The notes below the pieces were generated by a model that saw nothing but the letters and a program-made list of their open reading frames with translations, did not search any database and had not been told where the DNA came from. From positions 11,408 to 28,654 of the forward strand of contig DABJ01000025.1 of NCBI GenBank assembly GCA_002102825.1: DNA of 17,247 bases, in the 5' to 3' direction. This document shows, one piece after another, positions 1-7,472 of the stretch. The translations under genes and the position numbers were made by a program. This stretch comes from Candidatus Gastranaerophilales bacterium HUM_12 (GTDB lineage Bacteria > Cyanobacteriota > Vampirovibrionia > Gastranaerophilales > Gastranaerophilaceae). Each line of letters begins with the position of its first letter. The stretch's first letter is position 1.

Positions 1-76
1 CGCTCGTTTAAATTCTTTGTCCAAGGGTTGTTGTTTTGAGATAGGCTTAAAAAAGTTAATAAAACTTCTATTTTAA

Positions 77-110
77 TTGAAATAAAACATGTTTATGGGA
101 TAATTATAAT
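77..110 (+). promoter_or_regulatory. Probable fusA promoter
   Basis: A perfect TATAAT lies at 105-110, which would start the transcript near 117 and give a leader of about 47 nt. TTGAAA at 77-82 is the best -35-like hexamer, but the spacing of 22 is too long, so either the -35 is weak or the real -10 is the poorer TAATTA at 101-106 (spacing 18). The rest of 1-163 holds no start codon with a ribosome binding site and no recognisable gene end; open frames from base 1 stop by about base 76. Confidence 0.4.
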
Positions 111-163
111 GAGGCTAAATATAAAATAGCGATGTACATATAAATAAAAAAAGGAAAAGAAAA

Positions 164-2245
164 ATGGCAAGATTAACTCCATTGGAAAAAATTAGAAACA
201 TTGGTATTGCAGCCCACATCGATGCCGGTAAAACAACTACAACAGAACGTATTTTGTTCTACACCGGTAAAACTCACAAAATTGGTGAAACTCACGATGG
301 TGCTGCTGTTACTGACTTTATGGAACAAGAAAAAGAACGTGGTATTACAATCCAATCTGCTGCAGTTACAGCATCTTGGAAAGGTCACCAAATCAACATT
401 ATTGATACCCCGGGACACGTTGACTTTACAATTGAAGTTGAACGTTCACTTCGTGTACTAGATGGTGTTGTAGCTGTATTCTGTGCAGTTGGTGGTGTTC
501 AATCTCAATCTGAAACAGTTTGGAGACAAGCTAATCGTTACGAAGTTCCTCGTATGGTTTTCGTTAATAAAATGGATAGAACCGGTGCTGATTTCTACAG
601 AGTTGTAGACCAAATTAAGACAAGATTAGGTGCCAATGCTGTTCCTATTCAATTACCAATCGGTTCTGAAGATAAATTCACAGGTTTAATCGACCTTATG
701 ACTATGAAAGCTGAAATCTATACTAATGATTTAGGTACAGATATTAAGGAAGAAGACATTCCTGCTGATATGCTTGAAAAAGCTAAAGAATACCATGATG
801 CTATGGTAGAAGCTATCGCATCTGAAGATGATGCATTGATGGAAAAATATTTTGAAGATCCTGATTCAATCTCAATTGACGAATTAAAAGCTGTATTAAG
901 AAAAGCAGTTTGCGAAAACAAAATCGTTCCTGTAACTTGTGGTACAGCATTCAAAAACAAAGGTGTTCAATTGTTATTGAACGCAATTGTTGATTATATG
1001 CCATCACCTCTTGATGTAAAAGCTATTGAAGGTGAATTAGAAGACGGTACTAAAACTGAAAGACATTCTTCAGATTCAGAACCATTCTCTGCTTTGGCAT
1101 TCAAAGTTATGACAGACCCATTCGTTGGTCGTTTAACATTCTTAAGAGTTTACTCTGGTAAAATCACTGCTGGTTCTTACGTTCTAAACGCAACTAACGG
1201 TAAAAAAGAACGTATCGCCAGATTGGTTAGAATGTATGCTGACCAAAGAATTGAAGAATCAGAGGTTTATGCAGGTGATATCTGTGCAGCAGTTGGTTTG
1301 AAAGATACAACAACAGGTGATACATTGTGTGATGAAAAAGCTCCAATTATTTTAGAAAGAATGACTTTCCCAGAACCTGTAATTTCAGTTGCAATTGAAC
1401 CAAAAACAAAAGCTGACCAAGATAAAATGGGTATTGCTCTTCAAAAACTTGCTGAAGAAGATCCATCTTTCAGAGTTAAATCTGATGAAGAAACAGGTCA
1501 AACAATCATCTCTGGTATGGGTGAACTTCACTTGGATATCATTGTTGACCGTATGATGAGAGAATTCAAAGTTGAAGCTAACATCGGTAAACCACAAGTT
1601 GCTTACCGTGAAACCATCAGAGGAAATGCTGACCAAGACTCTAAATTTATCCGTCAATCAGGTGGTAAAGGTCAATATGGTCACGTTAAAGTTAGAATTT
1701 CTCCAGCAGAAGAAAATGCCGGATTTGTATTTGAAAACAAAATTGTTGGTGGTGCTATTCCTAGAGAGTACATTGAGCCAGCTAGAAAAGGTATGGAAGA
1801 AGCTCTTGAAGGCGGTATCTTGGCAGGTTATCCAATGATTGATGTTAAAGTTGAACTTTATGATGGATCTTACCACGAAGTCGATTCATCAGAAATGGCA
1901 TTCAAAATTGCTGGTTCAATGGCTATCAAAGATGGTTGCCGCAAAGCTCAACCTTGTATATTGGAACCAATGATGAAAGTTGAAATCGAAATTCCTGATG
2001 AATTCACAGGTACAATCATCGGAGATATTTCTAGAAGACGTGGTAGAGTTGAAGGTCAAGAACCTCAAGGTAATACAGGAAACGTTATCGTAAGAGCTCT
2101 TGTTCCATTAGCTAACATGTTTGGTTATGCTACAGATTTGAGATCTAACACTCAAGGTCGTGGTACATTCTCTATGGAATTCCATAACTACGAACAAGTT
2201 CCTAGAAACATCGAAGAAGAAATTATTTCTAAATCTGGTAAATAG
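164..2245 (+). CDS. fusA: Elongation factor G
   Basis: This is the translational GTPase that drives ribosome translocation and, with ribosome recycling factor, subunit splitting, in the cytoplasm. All G-domain motifs are present: AHIDAGKT at 17-24 (P-loop), RGITI at 59-63 (switch I), DTPGH at 81-85 and NKMD at 135-138. The length of 693 aa is standard for full-length EF-G, and the C-terminal half keeps the domain II-V pattern, including SGMGELHLD and the GGAIPREYI region. The ATG at 164 follows a purine-rich site, AAGGAAAAG at 151-159. Codon choice is clearly more optimised (GGT, CGT, AAC, TTC) than in the neighbours, as expected for a highly expressed gene. It stands alone between its own promoter and terminator, with no rpsG before it and no tuf after it. 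A second EF-G paralogue cannot be excluded, but the canonical motifs favour the main factor. Confidence 0.97.
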   Translation: MARLTPLEKIRNIGIAAHIDAGKTTTTERILFYTGKTHKIGETHDGAAVTDFMEQEKERGITIQSAAVTASWKGHQINIIDTPGHVDFTIEVERSLRVLDGVVAVFCAVGGVQSQSETVWRQANRYEVPRMVFVNKMDRTGADFYRVVDQIKTRLGANAVPIQLPIGSEDKFTGLIDLMTMKAEIYTNDLGTDIKEEDIPADMLEKAKEYHDAMVEAIASEDDALMEKYFEDPDSISIDELKAVLRKAVCENKIVPVTCGTAFKNKGVQLLLNAIVDYMPSPLDVKAIEGELEDGTKTERHSSDSEPFSALAFKVMTDPFVGRLTFLRVYSGKITAGSYVLNATNGKKERIARLVRMYADQRIEESEVYAGDICAAVGLKDTTTGDTLCDEKAPIILERMTFPEPVISVAIEPKTKADQDKMGIALQKLAEEDPSFRVKSDEETGQTIISGMGELHLDIIVDRMMREFKVEANIGKPQVAYRETIRGNADQDSKFIRQSGGKGQYGHVKVRISPAEENAGFVFENKIVGGAIPREYIEPARKGMEEALEGGILAGYPMIDVKVELYDGSYHEVDSSEMAFKIAGSMAIKDGCRKAQPCILEPMMKVEIEIPDEFTGTIIGDISRRRGRVEGQEPQGNTGNVIVRALVPLANMFGYATDLRSNTQGRGTFSMEFHNYEQVPRNIEEEIISKSGK

Positions 2246-2269
2246 GTTTAAAATAATTTATAAGAGTTC

Positions 2270-2310
2270 AAAAGACACAGATTGTATAATCTGTGTCTTT
2301 TGTTTTGTAA
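2270..2310 (+). terminator. Strong intrinsic terminator after fusA
   Basis: A perfect 14-bp inverted repeat (2270-2283 with 2288-2301) encloses a 4-nt loop, GTAT, and is followed by TGTTTTG. Its AAAA/TTTT ends let the hairpin serve both strands, so it probably also stops the convergent 131-aa gene that ends at 2332. Confidence 0.9.
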
Positions 2311-2331
2311 TTTACTATTAAGTTTTGGTTT

Positions 2332-2727
2332 TTACTTGCTGCCAGTACCTCCATAAGCAAATTCATTTTTAATATTTGTTTGTAATAATTTTTGCCAAGT
2401 GTTTTCATAACTAGAAACTTCATTCAATTGAGTTTCTAGATTTTCTTTTTGAAGTTCAAGTTCAGATTCCCAAGAATTTATGCTTGCCATTTCAAATTCG
2501 TGGTCATTTTGTAATTCCAAAAGCATTTCTGAATATTCATCAGTTCCGTAACCGTGATCTTCGTCATAGTATAGAGCTGAAAGTTTTTGGTTATATTCTT
2601 GCTGTTTAGTAGCAGATGACCTTGTAGCTGATAATTGATTCATTTGAATGTTTGACAATTGCAAGTTGATTCGACTTTTTTGTCTTGTGTAAAATAACAA
2701 CTTTTCTTGTAAATTTGCAATAGACAT
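2332..2727 (-). CDS. Hypothetical coiled-coil protein, 131 aa, paralogue of the 656-aa protein
   Basis: I do not recognise a named family. The protein is almost wholly helical by composition: a heptad-like N-terminal helix (about 1-52), a short acidic linker with DEDHGYGTDEY (55-65), and a second helix (about 66-124) ending in a small GGTGSK tail. There is no signal peptide, membrane segment or cysteine. The first 50 residues align without gaps to the start of the 656-aa protein encoded at 11479-13449 (shared M1, A4, Q7, L11, T14, K17, I27, L32, T35, Y45, L49). The last 40 or so also align to its C-terminus (shared L, L, S, T, L, I, F at matching heptad spacing). It therefore looks like the short form of a family whose long form has a large insert between the helices. 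The start is set by an AAGAGG site about 9 nt upstream. The role is unknown; helix pairing suggests self-assembly or partner binding. Confidence 0.85.
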   Translation of the reverse strand: MSIANLQEKLLFYTRQKSRINLQLSNIQMNQLSATRSSATKQQEYNQKLSALYYDEDHGYGTDEYSEMLLELQNDHEFEMASINSWESELELQKENLETQLNEVSSYENTWQKLLQTNIKNEFAYGGTGSK

Positions 2728-2759
2728 ATCTCTTACCTCTTCTTATTTTATCTCTCTTA

Positions 2760-2824
2760 CTTATATAAAGTATTTTGAAAATGTCTTATTTCAGAGTTAA
2801 GATTTTCTGTTACATTTGTTAACA
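2760..2824 (-). promoter_or_regulatory. Promoter and 17-bp dyad operator of the 131-aa gene
   Basis: On the minus strand a TATATAAG box (2767-2760) would give a start near 2755. The dyad TGTTA-N7-TAACA at 2808-2824 is centred about 61 bp upstream of that start, a typical activator position. No good -35 hexamer sits 17 bp upstream of the box, which fits an activator-dependent promoter. The same arrangement recurs before the 656-aa gene at 13488-13553. The regulator is not known. Confidence 0.45.
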
Positions 2825-2907
2825 TATTTATTTGAATTAATGGTGATTAAAACCTCTGCGAGTGTGAAACCGCTATTTCTTTTTATAAAATTTGATGTTT
2901 AAAATAT

Positions 2908-2941
2908 TTGACCTGATAAAAATTATCATTAAATATAGGGT
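2908..2941 (+). promoter_or_regulatory. Promoter with Fur-type box before the zinc-ribbon gene
   Basis: TGATAAAAATTATCA at 2914-2928 matches the 7-1-7 Fur consensus TGATAATNATTATCA at every defined position but one (position 7). It sits just downstream of TTGACC (2908-2913), between it and a weak -10 (TAAATA at 2930-2935 or AAATAT at 2931-2936), so a bound repressor would block the promoter. The predicted +1 is 2942-2943, at the ATG itself. The match to a Fur/PerR/Zur-class site is seen directly; which family member binds is inferred. Confidence 0.55.
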
Positions 2942-3313
2942 ATGATTTGGAGTGAGATATTTGGATTAACAAAAAAATGCAAGCACAATAATGTACCAAT
3001 TGATCAAGACATTTGCTATTGTCCAGATTGCGGGGAATTGGTTGAAAATCAATGGTATTTGGTTCGTTGTGCATGTTGTGGAATGAAAGAAGTTGCAACA
3101 GTCAGAAATGGTGAAGTCGTTCCATTAGAGAATTTTTGTCACAACTGTGGTAGCAAAGGTTATGTTGTTGAAAGACTTGAAAAGTTAGACTGTATTAATA
3201 TTAATTATGCAACTTTAGTTCGTGAAATTGTCAAAAATGAAATAAATGAATACACGCAAAGTTGGCTTGATGTTAGCCAAACATACAATGGCAAACTGAA
3301 ATTGCTGCAATAA
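2942..3313 (+). CDS. Small double zinc-ribbon protein, 123 aa
   Basis: No named family is recognised. The N-terminal 70 residues carry what look like two metal sites: C13/H15 with C27-P-D-C30 (plus C25), and C43-A-C45-C46 with C66-H-N-C69. Each ends in the Cys-x-x-Cys-Gly turn typical of zinc ribbons. The remaining 50 residues are helical and have no motif that I know. There is no signal peptide, so it is probably cytosolic. The ATG at 2942 is the first possible start, because an in-frame TAG lies at 2936-2938. There is no Shine-Dalgarno sequence, so the message may be leaderless. Its promoter carries a Fur-type box, suggesting control by metal or redox state. The last 41 nt overlap the 3' end of convergent spmB. 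The reading frame is supported by the paired cysteines; the function is unknown. Confidence 0.8.
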   Translation: MIWSEIFGLTKKCKHNNVPIDQDICYCPDCGELVENQWYLVRCACCGMKEVATVRNGEVVPLENFCHNCGSKGYVVERLEKLDCININYATLVREIVKNEINEYTQSWLDVSQTYNGKLKLLQ

Positions 3314-3806
3314 TTCCGACTAAATCTGCAAGTAGCCCTACAACAAGAGCATATTTGATTTTTTTTATTCCAATAGCTCCAAAATAAACTGCAAGCACGT
3401 AGAATGTAGTTTCGCTACTTCCGACCATTATTGCTGAAAGTTTTGTTGCATAAGAATCAGGACCTAAATTATTTGCGATATCAGAAAATATTCCTAAAGC
3501 TCCTGAACCTGATAAAGAGCGAACAATCATCAATGGCAAAGTATCAGCAGGAATATTAAACTTCGTCAAAACCGGAGCTAAAAGGTTTGCAAGTATTTCG
3601 ATTGCTCCGCTTGCTCTAAGCATTGAAATTGCAACTATGATTGCCACTAAGTAAGGGATAATTTTGACTGAAATCTTAAAACCGTCTTTTGCTCCCTCTG
3701 TGAATTCTTCATAAATTGGAACTTTTTTTACTATTCCGCAAGTTAATGCCGTTAAGATAATTACAGGCAAAGCCCAAAGTGAAATCAAATTAAGGATTTT
3801 AGTCAT
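3273..3806 (-). CDS. spmB: SpmB-like nucleoside-recognition (Gate) domain membrane protein
   Basis: A 177-aa integral membrane protein of the SpmB family, close to the usual length of about 178. Hydrophobic segments lie at about 5-25, 48-70, 80-110 and 150-175. Family motifs include RSLSGSGALGIF and GSSETTFYVLAVYFGAIG, the conserved core of the Gate/nucleoside-recognition domain. In Bacillus, SpmA and SpmB are needed for spore core dehydration, but homologous pairs are widespread in non-sporulating bacteria, where the role is unclear; nothing else here suggests sporulation. The ATG overlaps the end of spmA by 8 nt, a translational-coupling arrangement, with AAGGAGG-like purines inside spmA as its ribosome site. 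The 3' end overlaps the convergent zinc-ribbon gene by 41 nt, and no terminator is visible. Confidence 0.88.
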   Translation of the reverse strand: MTKILNLISLWALPVIILTALTCGIVKKVPIYEEFTEGAKDGFKISVKIIPYLVAIIVAISMLRASGAIEILANLLAPVLTKFNIPADTLPLMIVRSLSGSGALGIFSDIANNLGPDSYATKLSAIMVGSSETTFYVLAVYFGAIGIKKIKYALVVGLLADLVGIIAAISVCHCMFG

Positions 3807-4416
3807 TTACTTCCTCCTTAATTTTTTTTAATTTTAATGTGTTATTGCTCAAGTACTGTCCTATTTTTGCCATAATAATTGCGGAAACAAACGCAATTGT
3901 TGTAACTAAAAGAGTTGGAGCAATAATTTCTGTCGGATTTTTGTAACCAATTCCAACAAGAACAGCTAAAACGGTTGTTGGTATAAGCTGAAAACCTGCA
4001 GTATTCATTCCTAAAAACAGACACATAGAATTTGTTGCAGTTGTTTTATTGTCACTTTCTTTTTGTAATTCTTCCATTGCTTTTATTCCAAAAGGTGTTG
4101 CCGCATTTGCAAGTCCAAAAGCATTAGCCGTGAAATTCATTGCAACATCTCCGATAGCAGGAGAATCCGGTGGTAGTTCATTAAACAAAACTTTTGTTAT
4201 AGGACGAAGAATTTTTGAAATAAAAGCAATTAGTCCGGATTTTTCTGCTATCCGCATAATACCAAGCCAAAAAGCCATAATGCCAATTAAAGAAAATGCT
4301 ATTTTGACAGACAATTCTGCTCCAGACATAATAGAATTCACCACATCTTGGAGCTTACCATTAATTGCTCCAACGACAACAGATATAACTATCAAAAAGT
4401 AAAAAATATAATTCAT
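3799..4416 (-). CDS. spmA: SpmA-like nucleoside-recognition (Gate) domain membrane protein
   Basis: A 205-aa polytopic membrane protein paired with spmB. It carries the family signature around NFTANAFGLANAATPFGIKAMEEL, followed by a conserved SMCLFLGMNTAGFQLIPTT-type stretch. Its length is close to that of Bacillus SpmA (about 196 aa). It is expected in the cytoplasmic membrane, possibly as a complex with SpmB, given the overlapping genes. The ribosome site TAAGG ends about 8 nt before the ATG at 4416. A hairpin (4435-4458) lies only 18 nt upstream, leaving no room for a separate promoter between hairpin and gene. Expression therefore probably depends on read-through from ndk or on a promoter overlapping the hairpin. 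The spore-maturation name should not be taken as function here. Confidence 0.88.
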   Translation of the reverse strand: MNYIFYFLIVISVVVGAINGKLQDVVNSIMSGAELSVKIAFSLIGIMAFWLGIMRIAEKSGLIAFISKILRPITKVLFNELPPDSPAIGDVAMNFTANAFGLANAATPFGIKAMEELQKESDNKTTATNSMCLFLGMNTAGFQLIPTTVLAVLVGIGYKNPTEIIAPTLLVTTIAFVSAIIMAKIGQYLSNNTLKLKKIKEEVND

Positions 4417-4427
4417 ACTTAACCTTA

Positions 4428-4458
4428 TTTTAAAAGCCGAAATAAAATTATTTCGGCT
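4428..4458 (-). terminator. Hairpin between ndk and spmA (weak terminator or processing site)
   Basis: The inverted repeat AGCCGAAATAA / TTATTTCGGCT (4435-4445 with 4448-4458) is perfect over 11 bp around two central bases. Read on the minus strand it is followed by only TTTAAAAT, a poor U-tract, and then directly by the spmA ribosome site. It may act as a partial terminator that lowers spmAB relative to ndk, or as an RNA processing or stability element. Confidence 0.65.
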
Positions 4459-4485
4459 AATATTTCACAATTTATCAATAAAAAT

Positions 4486-4956
4486 CTATGCATCTAAATG
4501 TTCTACAACAAGTTCAGACATTGATTTTGAAGTTTTACAAATTTCATCTTCTGTAAAGTAGATTTTAATTTCTCTTTCTGCACTTTCCAAACTGTCAGAC
4601 CCGTGAACAATGTTGTATTCCTTAACTTGTGCAAAATCAGCTCTGATGGTTCCAACTTCTGCTTGATCCGGAACTGTTGAACCCATAAGATGTCTAACAC
4701 CTGCAACAGCATTATACCCTTGGACAACCATTGCGACAATCGGACCGCTTTGAAGATATTTGATTAAACTAGGGAAGAATGGTTTGTCTTTATGTTCTTC
4801 ATAATGTGCTCTTGCTTGAGCATCAGTTACTTGAATCATTTTTAATGCAACAATTTTATAACCCTTGGTTTCAAATCTTTTGATAATCTCGCCAACTAGT
4901 CCTCTTTGTACACCGTCAGGTTTAACTGCAACAAATGTTCTTTCTTCTGTATGCAT
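4486..4956 (-). CDS. ndk: Nucleoside diphosphate kinase
   Basis: Transfers the gamma phosphate of ATP to other (d)NDPs through a phospho-histidine, balancing the cytosolic NTP and dNTP pools. The whole fold is present: K12 in VKPDGVQ, the R88 region in GVRHLMGSTVP, N115, and the catalytic His118 in NIVHGSDS, followed by the conserved EREI helix. The 156 aa are near the family norm of 135-150, with a slightly longer C-terminal tail. The ribosome site AAGGAG (4965-4970) lies 8 nt before the ATG. It has its own extended -10 promoter in the short gap behind the nucleotidase-like gene and is followed by a hairpin, then spmAB. Confidence 0.97.
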   Translation of the reverse strand: MHTEERTFVAVKPDGVQRGLVGEIIKRFETKGYKIVALKMIQVTDAQARAHYEEHKDKPFFPSLIKYLQSGPIVAMVVQGYNAVAGVRHLMGSTVPDQAEVGTIRADFAQVKEYNIVHGSDSLESAEREIKIYFTEDEICKTSKSMSELVVEHLDA

Positions 4957-4988
4957 AAATATGTCTCCTTATTAAACAATATAGTTGC

Positions 4989-4997
4989 ATTATAGCA
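4989..4997 (-). promoter_or_regulatory. Extended -10 promoter of ndk
   Basis: On the minus strand the sequence reads TGC-TATAAT (4997-4989), an extended -10 element. The -35 region is poor (a TGTAAA-like sequence about 16 bp upstream), as often seen with extended -10 promoters. The predicted start is near 4982, giving a leader of about 26 nt with the AAGGAG site. The gap to the upstream gene (5023) shows no terminator, so read-through from the upstream operon may add to this promoter. Confidence 0.6.
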
Positions 4998-5022
4998 TAA
5001 AAACTTTTATTTTACACCATAT

Positions 5023-6465
5023 TTACAAATCAACCATTATTGCCTTTGGGTATTCAGGATTTTGAGGTGGATTTTGGGCATAAGATAGTAGAGAATCTTT
5101 AAATAAATCATTGATTTTTACTCCTTTCCCATTAATCAATATTTTTGTTTTTGAAATATCTTTCAATACTTCAAAACCTTGTTCCCCTTTGCCAATATAT
5201 GGGTCAATAGTTGCAGTGAAAGTCTTTGAATTATCAAGAGGATTAGTATTTTCGTCTAACAATTTTTCTCCATTAATTTCTATTTGTACGATTTTATAAG
5301 TTTTATTTTCTTCGTCACCAATGCCAGTTACTTTTATATTTTGAGAACATTGAATAAATCTTGAATTTCCTTGATTTTTGTACATTCTGTTTTTTGTTGC
5401 ATTTTCAAAAACGTTTTTCAATTGTTCTACTGTAATATTTATTTTTTCAATTTCAGTTCCTGCGCAAATTACTCGTTTAAGGTCATAATTTGTAATTATG
5501 GGGCTATCTTTTAAAAATAGAGGTGCCATCGTATAGCCTGTAGAATGAAATGCAATATCTGTTTGTCCAATTCTGCGCATATTATCAGATATAAAAGTTC
5601 CAAGGGGACAAAATTCAGAATATTTTTTAGGCAAATCTAAAACTCTGTCTGCAACTTTATCAAGTAGGTGTGTTTTATTTTCATACTCTTTAATTGGATT
5701 TTCAAAAACTGGAAGAATTTCAAAATTTTCCACCGGAAGTTCTTCTATATTTTCAAATTTTCCACCTAACGTCATTTTGTACATGCTTCTTGCAAATGAA
5801 AAAGGATAAAATATATTATTTTCAAAATCTGCTTTAATTGGTGAATGCTCGTGTCCGCCGATTATCAAGTCAATATTTATTCCAATAGAAGTCGCAAATT
5901 CTTTCAAATCCTTGCTATAAGGGTACCAATGGTGACTTAGAACAATAATTTTGTCATAAGGTTCATTGACAGTCTTTATAACTTCTTCAAAACATTCAAC
6001 AGGTGAAACTAAATTGTATCCGAATTTTTTTGCACAAGCTGTATTTACACAAAAGCCGGTTATTAAAATTTTTTGTCCGTTTATATTTAAAATTTTATAT
6101 TCCGGTACAAGCTTGGAATGAGCATTTGTCTTTTCATCAAAAATGTTTCCGCAAACAAAATAAATACCATTTTCTTTGAATTTTTCAATTGTTGATTTCA
6201 AATACTCAAAATCCGGTTGATAAAATCCAAAGTCATTATTGCCTAATGTTATAACAATTTGAGCTTGTGGAAGTAGTTGTTTTAATTTGATATAAGAATT
6301 TACGGACAAATCTTTATCATAAATCCCTTTAAACAAATCTCCGCAATCCAATACTAAAAAGGGATTATTCAATCCCTTTTCGTAATTGTAAATTCCGCTC
6401 AACAATTTGCACAAGTTCCTGCTTTCTTGATGAGAGTCAGTAATGGCATAAATATTTGTTCTCAT
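5023..6465 (-). CDS. 5'-nucleotidase/UDP-sugar hydrolase-like metallophosphoesterase, active site degenerate
   Basis: A two-domain protein of the UshA/5'-nucleotidase family. The N-terminal calcineurin-like domain (about 1-225) keeps metal ligands D10-S-H12, GDLFKG with D43, N76, SHH at 178-179 and GHEH at 204-207. The C-terminal domain (about 285-445) has LGTFISDNMRR, a RFIQCS strand and GEQGF, matching the substrate-binding domain. Two things are odd. The family motif GNHEFD is GNNDFG here (75-80), so the catalytic His and its partner Asp are both replaced. The C-domain NGGGIR-type loop is STGYTM. It also lacks a signal peptide, whereas most family members are exported. It could be a cytosolic phosphoesterase with altered chemistry or a binding protein. 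It follows the MDR gene by 16 nt, with a weak TTGGAA ribosome site, so it is likely its operon partner. Confidence 0.85.
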   Translation of the reverse strand: MRTNIYAITDSHQESRNLCKLLSGIYNYEKGLNNPFLVLDCGDLFKGIYDKDLSVNSYIKLKQLLPQAQIVITLGNNDFGFYQPDFEYLKSTIEKFKENGIYFVCGNIFDEKTNAHSKLVPEYKILNINGQKILITGFCVNTACAKKFGYNLVSPVECFEEVIKTVNEPYDKIIVLSHHWYPYSKDLKEFATSIGINIDLIIGGHEHSPIKADFENNIFYPFSFARSMYKMTLGGKFENIEELPVENFEILPVFENPIKEYENKTHLLDKVADRVLDLPKKYSEFCPLGTFISDNMRRIGQTDIAFHSTGYTMAPLFLKDSPIITNYDLKRVICAGTEIEKINITVEQLKNVFENATKNRMYKNQGNSRFIQCSQNIKVTGIGDEENKTYKIVQIEINGEKLLDENTNPLDNSKTFTATIDPYIGKGEQGFEVLKDISKTKILINGKGVKINDLFKDSLLSYAQNPPQNPEYPKAIMVDL

Positions 6466-6481
6466 TTCGATTTATTCCAAA

Positions 6482-7453
6482 CTAAAATTGCAAAAGAACT
6501 TTTAAGGTTTCTTTTTCTTTATTTTTTTCAAAAGCTTCAATTGCATCATCAATTGAATAATTAGCTGAAATTAGTGGTGAGAAGTCAATTTTTTCAGATT
6601 TTAGCATTCTCAATGCTGCAGGGAATTGTCCGCAACGAGAACCCAAAACAGTGATTTCATCAATTACGATTGGTGCTAAGTTGAATTCTTTTGATGCTGC
6701 AACTGTACTTTTTAAAACTAAAACTCCTCGTGGTTTAGTTAATGCCAAAGCTGTTTCAAATCCGGAAATAGAACCTGTTGCTTCAACTACAATATCATAT
6801 TTCTTCTCAATTTGGAAATCATTTAATAAGGAAGTTTGAACTCCTTGCCCCTTTGCAATATCAAGTTTATTTTGGTGTTTTCCGACCAACGTAACATCAA
6901 TATTTTGAGCATTAAGTGCCAGTGCCGTAATCAAACCTAATTTACCGTCACCTAGAACAACGACTTTTTCAAATGGTTTGATGTGATGTTGTTCTGTAAT
7001 TTCTAAAGCTGCTGCAAGAGGTTCAACAAATACGGCTTGGCAATCCGGAACATTTTCAGGTACTTCAAATAATACTTCTGTTGGCATTGTGAAATATTCT
7101 GCAAAGACACCATCTTTTCTAAAGATACCTAAAGTGTGTCTATCAGGACAGTGACGGTATAATTTTTCAGCACACCAAGGGCAGTTTGGATCTTTGCAGC
7201 CATAACTGATTTCAGGTACAACTCTTTTCCCGACTAAAGATTTGTCCTCTCCGTTAACTTCTTCAACAATACCAACGGCTTCGTGACCTAAAATCCCGTC
7301 ATATCCCATATATCCTTTTGTGATTTCGTAATCAGTATTGCAAATACCTGCTAATGTGACTCTTACCAAAGCTTCCCCTCTTTTAGGAATTGGTTTTTTG
7401 TAGTCATTAACTAGTTTTAGTTCGTTATCTTTTGTAAATACTACAGCTTTCAT
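6482..7453 (-). CDS. Zinc-dependent medium-chain alcohol/polyol dehydrogenase
   Basis: An MDR-superfamily NAD(P)-dependent oxidoreductase, 323 aa, slightly shorter than the usual 340-350. Catalytic zinc ligands are C38 (GICNTD), H57-E58 (GHEAVG) and probably E144 (VEPLAAAL). The structural zinc lobe is complete, with C86, C91, C94 and C102. The Rossmann nucleotide-binding turn is GDGKLG at 168-173. The closest named relatives by motif are sorbitol/threonine/glucose dehydrogenase-type enzymes; the substrate cannot be fixed from sequence. The ATG at 7453 follows a good AAGGAG site with 6-nt spacing. It sits between a sugar-type solute-binding protein (19 nt upstream) and the nucleotidase-like gene (16 nt downstream), so the three form a likely operon, perhaps for oxidation of an imported polyol or sugar derivative. 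Confidence 0.92.
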   Translation of the reverse strand: MKAVVFTKDNELKLVNDYKKPIPKRGEALVRVTLAGICNTDYEITKGYMGYDGILGHEAVGIVEEVNGEDKSLVGKRVVPEISYGCKDPNCPWCAEKLYRHCPDRHTLGIFRKDGVFAEYFTMPTEVLFEVPENVPDCQAVFVEPLAAALEITEQHHIKPFEKVVVLGDGKLGLITALALNAQNIDVTLVGKHQNKLDIAKGQGVQTSLLNDFQIEKKYDIVVEATGSISGFETALALTKPRGVLVLKSTVAASKEFNLAPIVIDEITVLGSRCGQFPAALRMLKSEKIDFSPLISANYSIDDAIEAFEKNKEKETLKVLLQF

Positions 7454-7472
7454 TTATTTCTCCTTTTTTATA

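Noticed and set aside
1..76. Possible end of an upstream gene (short open frames running in from base 1)
   Set aside because: The two open frames stop at about bases 39 and 76 and neither ends like rpsG or another protein I know; too short to support.
4049..4402. 117-aa plus-strand frame antisense to spmA
   Set aside because: spmA and spmB match a known family along their whole length; the antisense frame has no start signals and no recognisable motif.
3273..4416. SpmA/SpmB as evidence for a spore-forming organism
   Set aside because: The pair is common in non-sporulating bacteria and no other sporulation gene or spore-type regulatory signal is present in the window.
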